NCBI RefSeq assembly: GCF_028009165.1
Contig: NW_026611618.1
Coordinates: 2,170,001 to 2,234,000 of the forward strand
From: Akanthomyces muscarius
Taxonomy: Eukaryota; Ascomycota; Sordariomycetes; Hypocreales; Cordycipitaceae
Length of the DNA stretch: 64,000 bases
Reading direction: 5' to 3'
Positions 58,303 to 64,000 of this stretch are shown piece after piece. Numbering within the stretch: position 1 is the stretch's first letter; every line of letters starts with the position of its first letter. Under the pieces are notes generated by a model. That model saw only the letters and a program-made list of their open reading frames with translations. It was not told where the DNA came from and made no database searches. A program made the position numbers and the translations under genes.

Positions 58303-59480
58303 ATGCCGGCGACCACCACTGCCCTGGCCAGATCTGGCGTCCGGTCCCTGGCACGTGCCACCCGCAGCACCAACACCACCAACACACTCTTGAACACATC
58401 TCTTCACCACCACGCTTCTTCTACCTTTCTCCTTACTTCCTTAGCATCAACATCTGCGCAGCTCCTCCGCCATGGCCACCAGGTGCGCTGCTCGTCCCAC
58501 TCGCCCATGGGCGCCGCCGCCGCCAACCCCCGCAAAAAGGTCACCATCAACACCCTGAGATCGCAGCACAAAAAGGGCGATCCCATTACCGTCCTTACGG
58601 CGCACGACTTTCCGAGTGCCATGGTTGCGGACCACGCTGGCATGGACATTGTCCTCGTAGGCGACAGCCTGGCCATGGTCGCCATGGGCATGGACGACAC
58701 GAGCGAGGTTCTGGTGGAAGAGATGCTCTTACACTGCCGCTCCGTCGCCCGTGCCACGAAATCCGCCTTTACCGTACGTATACACCTTGACACAATTTGC
58801 CTTTTTCTTAAACATTTCTTTTCAAAGACTTCTTCTTTCTTTATCAGTTCTTTTGCTAACATTCTCAGATTGGTGACATGCCCATGGGCAGCTATGAAAT
58901 CGCCCCCGAGCAGGCCCTTGGCACCGCTATCCGCTTCATCAAGGAGGGCCGCGTGCAGGGCGTCAAGCTCGAGGGCGGCCGCGAGATGGCGCCCACGATC
59001 CGCCGCATCACCGCCTCCGGCATCCCCGTCCTCGGCCACATCGGTCTCACCCCGCAGCGCCAAAACGCCCTCGGCGGCTTCCGCGTCCAGGGCAAGACGG
59101 CCGACGCCGCCATGGCCATCCTCGACGACGCCCTCGCCATCCAGGACGCCGGCTGCTTCGCCATGGTCCTCGAGGCCGTCCCGGAAGACGTCGCCGCCAT
59201 CATCACCCAGAAGCTCAAGGTCCCCACCATTGGCATCGGCGCCGGCGCCGGCTGCTCCGGCCAGGTCCTCGTCCAGACCGACATGACCGGCTACTTCCCG
59301 CCTGGCCGCTTCCTGCCCAAGTTCGTCAAGCAGTACGGCAACGTCTGGGCCGAGTCGATGCGCGCCATCGAGCAGTACAGGGACGAGGTCAAGAGCCGCC
59401 AGTACCCTGCGCCCGAGCACACGTACCCAGCTCCGAAGGCGGAGATTGAGGCCTTTGCCAACGCGGCCGAGAAGCTTTGA
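58303..59480 (+). CDS. panB: Ketopantoate hydroxymethyltransferase
   Basis: Two exons (58303-58773 and 58869-59480, 95-bp intron with GCTAAC) give 360 residues. The N-terminus (MPATTTALARSGVRSLARATR) is basic and hydroxylated, a likely mitochondrial presequence. The TIM-barrel core has VTIN, LTAHDFPSAMVAD, VLVGDSLAMVAMGMDDT, GDMPMGSYE, VKLEGGREMAP, HIGLTPQ, LEAVPEDVAA and PTIGIGAGAGCSGQVLV. These cover the Mg2+ and ketopantoate sites. It transfers a one-carbon unit from methylenetetrahydrofolate to 2-oxoisovalerate, the first committed step to pantothenate and CoA. It is convergent with atg12, 161 bp between stops. Confidence 0.95.
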
Positions 59481-59641
59481 GTTGTCGAACGACGGTGTGT
59501 TGGCTCATTTCGGTATATATGTTTCCTCGAGTAGATTCCGTGCAGTGAGCGGTTCATTTTATAGATGGCATATGCATTTGTCGGCTTTTTGTTTTCTTTC
59601 TCCTTGTTTCCACATCATAAAAACACATCCATAGTCTCACT

Positions 59642-60230
59642 TCAGCCAAAGGCTGGCGTCATTGAATAAGCAACAACCAGTTGATCCTGACCGCTCTTAA
59701 AGCACTATGCGCATGACACGTCAGCTATGCCTCCCATGGACTTTCTAGCATCCCGCGAGCGGGGACTGGGTGTCTCGCCTTACCTGATGCAAGTTGCCCA
59801 CCACCTCGTCCAGACTCGGCGCAAACGCGCTATTCACGTACAGGAAGACGCTGTCCGTGTCCTTGCACCGCAGCTTCCGCCGCAGGTACCGCACCACCTC
59901 CTCGAAGCGCCGCGCCGCCGATATCTTGCACACGTCCTGCGCCAGCTGCGGCGCCGACCCGACCGCCTTGAACCTCACCACCACCTTGCGCTCCGCCTGC
60001 GGGCCTGTCGCCGCCGCTGTCTGCTCCAGCGCCGAGACCGCCGACTGCGGGAGGTCCGCCAGCACCACCGACGCGGCCATGGTCAGCGGAATATCCGTCT
60101 CCTCCTCCTCCCTTTCGTTGCCTTCCTCTGCAGGGGACACGTCCTCGCTAGCGGGCAAGATGCTGGGCGATGAGGTGCCTGATGTCGCGGCGGCTGCCTG
60201 CTCGGGCGCGGTCGGCGCTCTGCTGGCCAT
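59642..60230 (-). CDS. ATG12: Ubiquitin-like autophagy protein Atg12
   Basis: Two exons (60230-59784 and 59704-59642, 79-bp intron, phase 0) give 169 residues. The N-terminal third is disordered and rich in Ala, Ser and Glu. The ubiquitin-like fold has [35 protein letters not shown] and DEVVGNLHQ. Exon 2 adds [20 protein letters not shown] and ends with the Gly that is joined to Atg5. This exon is too short to be found as an open frame. Atg12-Atg5 with Atg16 forms the E3-like complex that lipidates Atg8. No processing is needed, since Gly is the last residue. Confidence 0.95.
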
Positions 60231-61175
60231 GGCTACGGGAAGCGGGCTTTGTTTTCAATCGTATGCGCAGCTGCAGAAAGAAATTTGTATCCTGGTAATG
60301 AAAGAAATATTCTTCTTACACGCGCGCTGAGGCGATATACACAGCTGTTTATTCAAGAGATGAGTTGGAACTGTGTCAGTACGGTTCCGCATGTGGGGTG
60401 TGCCCAAGGAATTAGCTAACCACGCCCACCTGCGTCTTACATGTCACATTCAAAGCGCCTCACTTATGCCAACAAAAGTATCCTTGAATGTTTATGCATT
60501 TATATCATGCAAGCTACATATACAATGAATTAGTTTGTATATGTACAGTCTGTCAGAAGCTATGGCTCTGATTCAGATAGTCCACTCGGCGGCGGCCTCT
60601 TGTTTGTCAGCTGCTGCTCCAGTCCCTCTACCGTAAAAAACAAGTCCGAAGACCTCATCCCATCGTCTGCTCCAACCATGCTGTGGTAAAGTGCCAATGA
60701 CAAAAACGCCGCTGCGACATCGCAGTCCAAGAAATAAAAAGAATCAAATGTGAAAAAAATGCCAAAATCAGCCATGCCGCCTGCGCTCTCATCTCGCATG
60801 CAGTGCGCTATAGCAAAATAAGTGTGAAAATGATGGAATCTCAAGAGGAAGAGAGAAGTGAAAATGTAAACAAGAACGCGAAGTGTGCTCAATCAGAAAA
60901 TGCCGCTAAACGTTTCTCTTCCATTGCCGAATGAAAAAGTCAATAAACAACGTGGTATCTCGTTTCGGGTCTATGTCGTCGCGGGAATTCGATTGAGATG
61001 AGCAGTATTGAGCCTGGCCGAGGGTCTCATTCCCTCGCCACACATAAATTTCATGAACTCGCGGTTGAAAGGGAATATATCTTTGTCGAATCGTTGGTGT
61101 GGAAGTATGGGTGTTCAATGGGAAAAGCGCGTGCGAATGACGCTGCTGCCGCAGCTTCGGTGTCGCCATGTCTTC
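60231..61175. other. atg12 promoter and dbf4 3' flank
   Basis: 945 bp between two minus-strand genes. The left part is A/T-rich. No gene or specific element seen. Confidence 0.55.
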
Positions 61176-63195
61176 TTAGTATTCTTCAGAATCCATGGAT
61201 GCAAATCGGGGCGGACGCTCCAGCTGGGACAGCAGAGCATCCAGATCGGTCCAATTGTCGTTGTTTTCAGCAAACTTGCGGTGCTTGCGCGACAAAATGT
61301 GCTCATCAAAGTCTCGGAACTTGTCCTGGCAGTTCTCGCAGTAACCAGGTTTAAGGTCCTTCTTGCTCTTAAGCTGCGACGTGGGTTTTCTTTCCCGAGT
61401 CTCGGCAGCTCTTTGGCTGTCATCCTCTCCAGTCGCCACGACCTTTGAGTTCTGTCGGCTCATGGTAGTCGATCTGCTAGATGCGACGTCCATAGAGATT
61501 TCTCCCACACGCCGCGAGCTCAAGTCATGAGAGGCCGGAGTAGCTTTCTGAAGCACCTTTCTTTGCAGACCGTGAACTTCCTTACTCGTGCCAGCCTTTG
61601 CTCCGTTGATTCCAGAAGTTGACGAAATCATCTGCGAGCGAATTGCGGATGTGATGTTGGAGGCTTGCAGGCCTGACGCGACGGGTTCGCCGGCAAACTG
61701 GCGTCCCATATCCGCACGGCTAATGAATGCATTTTGCGGACGCATCTCGCTTTGCTTTCCAAGAGCAGCCTTGGCAGGATTGAAGACTTCTGTCGCGGAA
61801 GCGCCGCGTAGTCTGTTATGGCCATCTTCCATCTCGCCCAGGGATCGTTTTCCCGTTACTGGCTTGGGCAAAGGGTTCTCCGGAGGCTGCAGAATAGTGA
61901 CTTGCTCCTCTCGCTTGACAACACGAGCCTTTTCACGCTCGCGGGTCTTGCGGTGGTCTCGCTCAGGCAAATCAAGCTCCTCAACAAAAGGGCAGCGGCC
62001 GTTACCGACACTACGGAATTGAGGCCAATCGCCATCAGTCTTGTTGACAACCTTGGCATATTCACGGACCATGATGGGCTTTTGCTTTTCGTCCATGTCC
62101 CAAACGTAAATGTAAGGACCCTTGAACAAAGCGAGCTCCCTGTTCATAGCTGTGGGGTCACGGTCCGAAGGTCCATGGATGCGTTCGTTGTGAAGCAGCT
62201 GCAGCAGATTGGGCTCGTGGGCTCCCTTGTTGGCGCCATATTGGCTTCGGGCGCTGGCAACGCGTGATCCATATGAAGCTTGCTGTGGTTCTGATTCCAG
62301 CAGTACAGAGAGCATAGTCTGAAACTTGTCCAGCGACCAGATCTTCTTGCCCATGTCACGAGCCTTGTGCAAAACATCGTTATTGCGGACACCTCGGCTG
62401 CGTCTGATGAGATCATCTTGCTGTTGTGATTGCATAGGTGCTTGGCGGAATTCGAAGAGAAGCTTTCTGCGGGCATCACTGGGTCTATCCAGCAACAGAG
62501 AAGGGTTGATGGTCTGAGGTTGCTCCTCAGCATGGCCGCCTTGCCCGTGATCTATAGCGTCTGCTTCATCCGTGTTGGACTTTTCGACGGGGATCGATCG
62601 CGTGGTAACGACGTGCGTTACGTCAATCGAGAAGAAGGGCTCTTGGCGCTGCAGGTGATCGTCAGTAAGCGAGAGAATGAAATAAATGGATAGGAGAGGT
62701 AGCAAAACGTACAGCGCCGAGATATGCGACTCTCTTGATGAGCTTTGCTCGAACGTCATCCGGTATGCTTTCGAAGTAAAAGACCATCTTGGGAAACTTG
62801 GCACGGTGGTGTCTTTTCCACACTTCCTTTTCATTTTCAGCATCATGAGGCTTGGACGTGGGAACAGGTCTAGCTTGTCGATCACGGACGACGGGACGCG
62901 TGATGGCGGCAGCAGTGCCCCGGGACATGGTCTGGGAGCGTGGCAGCTTCGAGGGAGAGCGGATAACGCGTGCAGAGCCATTATCAAGAGCCTGCTTCTT
63001 GGCAGGGGGAGCTTGGCCATAAGGTTCTTCACGTTGAATCGTGGCGTGGGAGCGTTTCTGCTTTGCGTAGGCAGCTAGAGCGGAAGCTCCACGAAGCGGC
63101 GAGTTGGCGACATTAGGGTTGTTCGAGAGAGGAACTCGTCGCGAAGCCATGGCCGCAATGGAAGCTGGCGTTGGAGATAGAGATACGGTTGCCAT
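61176..63195 (-). CDS. DBF4: Dbf4-type regulatory subunit of Cdc7 kinase
   Basis: Two exons (63195-62713 and 62648-61176, 64-bp intron, phase 0) give 651 residues. Motif N is not sharply visible; the region HHRAKFPKMVFYFESIP begins a BRCT-like segment that continues across the intron with PFFSIDVTHVVTTRSIP. KGPYIYVWDMDEKQKPIMVREY fits motif M, which contacts Cdc7. The C-terminal Dbf4 zinc finger (motif C, near residue 590) is PGYCENCQDKF with DEHILSRKHRKFA. Dbf4 activates Cdc7 to phosphorylate the MCM helicase at origins; the Aspergillus counterpart is NimO. The open frame also runs back to 63032 in a different frame, which is a shadow. Confidence 0.9.
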
Positions 63196-64000
63196 AAACT
63201 GCCTCAGTCAACATGCTCCGGGTTGCTAAACCAGAAGCTTGTTGCGGTGGTTGACGGTTGGTGTGGGAGGGGTCAGAGGGCAGAGGGCGGGCTGTGGCTC
63301 TGCACGCGACGTGTAGGCGACACGACAGCAGACACGAGAACACAGGCTGGCGAGGTAAGGATGCTAACAAGACATTGGGCGGCGGGATATGAGCAGATGC
63401 AAAAAGATGAAGCAAGATGAAGAAACGGCAAGGCAAGCTCGAGCTGCGAGGAGTGATGTTGTTGCGTGGCGGCAGCTAGCAGGCGGTCGTCTGGTGAAAA
63501 AGAAAGCGTGTGTTGGAGACGAGAGAGGTGTTGATGGAGACTTCGCGCTAGGCATAACAGCGCTATACCTGGTTGGGCAAGGCTGCCAAAAACACGCACG
63601 GGCCAACCCGCCGCACCAGCAACGGGATGGGCGACGAACGCCTCGCTGGCGCTACAGTGCACAAGTCGCTCGCAATTCAGCGCTGTTTGCCGGCACAGAG
63701 GACGGGCACCACAGCGGCCACTACCTACAGCGGTTCACCGGTCTTCCGCAACGGCAGCCAGCCGGCCAACCAGCATCCGCATCCGCCATCAACACAGCAC
63801 AGCTCCCCTGCCACAGCAGACCTCGGTGGCGGGTGAGCATAACTCGTCCCCGCTCCACAGTTCAAGACGCCCAAACACCCACGCCTAATGTGCATGCCGT
63901 CGCTGCACAACACCTGCACAGTCAGCCATCTGCACGCCAAAAATACCGCTGTAGAAATTTTATGCACTCCCGCATAGCTTGTGTCGAACACCGCAGCTTC
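63196..64000. promoter_or_regulatory. dbf4 promoter region to window edge
   Basis: No supported coding sequence. A TTCGCGC E2F-like match lies at 63542-63548, about 350 bp upstream of the start. Open frames in this stretch lack domain features. Confidence 0.5.

Noticed and set aside
62714..63032. Alternative dbf4 N-terminus in the frame of the long downstream open frame
   Set aside because: It overlaps the real first exon in another frame; the spliced frame from 63195 gives the BRCT-like sequence.
1..64000. tRNA, 5S rRNA, CRISPR, transposon ends
   Set aside because: Scanned by eye for B-box-like GGTTCRA motifs, 5S core, spaced direct repeats and long terminal repeats; nothing consistent was found. 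A tRNAscan or RepeatMasker run would settle this.

Overview
The window is nuclear DNA of a filamentous ascomycete. Short introns (mostly 46-100 bp) with GTNNGT donors and CTAAC-type branch points interrupt most genes. Gene content (tyrosinase, TamA-type regulator, DASH Duo1, Atg12, complex I accessory subunit) and the Pro/Ser-rich protein style point to Sordariomycetes, probably Hypocreales; the order is an inference, not a measurement. No bacterial-type operon, CRISPR array, intact transposon, rRNA or tRNA was recognised.

Layout, left to right. 1-8.8 kb: remnant of a cytochrome P450 at the left edge, a doubtful small secreted protein, a TamA/Dal81-like zinc-cluster regulator, then 4.5 kb without a gene. 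8.8-25.2 kb: secreted tyrosinase, Mcm10, RNase H2 subunit B, DASH subunit Duo1, a Ser/Thr-Pro-rich protein of unknown function, a SurE-TTL (Pby1-type) fusion, and a two-RRM protein. 25.2-38.99 kb: a 4.7 kb gap, a PMC1-type Ca2+ ATPase, a 3 kb gap with a run of 20 G, and Sir2. 39.5-49.4 kb: SCY1-like pseudokinase, mitochondrial branched-chain aminotransferase, a complex I ESSS/NDUFB11 subunit, and an aromatic-acid-exporter-like membrane protein. 49.7-63.2 kb: Dna2, Ubc8, ketopantoate hydroxymethyltransferase, Atg12 and Dbf4. The last 0.8 kb holds no gene I can support.

Most genes are housekeeping. Several serve DNA replication and chromosome segregation: Mcm10, RNase H2B, Dna2 and Dbf4 act at origins or on Okazaki fragments, and Duo1 acts at kinetochores. 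Three of their promoter regions carry MluI cell-cycle box hexamers (ACGCGT), including an inverted pair between Duo1 and the unknown Ser/Thr-Pro-rich gene.

The most unusual structure is in ubc8 (55.7-56.8 kb). Its reading frame and the conserved Ubc8 N-terminus can be rebuilt only by splicing in a 3-nt exon and a 1-nt exon, each flanked by introns with good donors, branch points and acceptors. Other points of note are a GC-AG intron in dna2 and an in-frame stop inside the donor of the SurE-TTL linker intron. All exon boundaries were read by eye from splice signals and protein continuity; no RNA data or database search was available.
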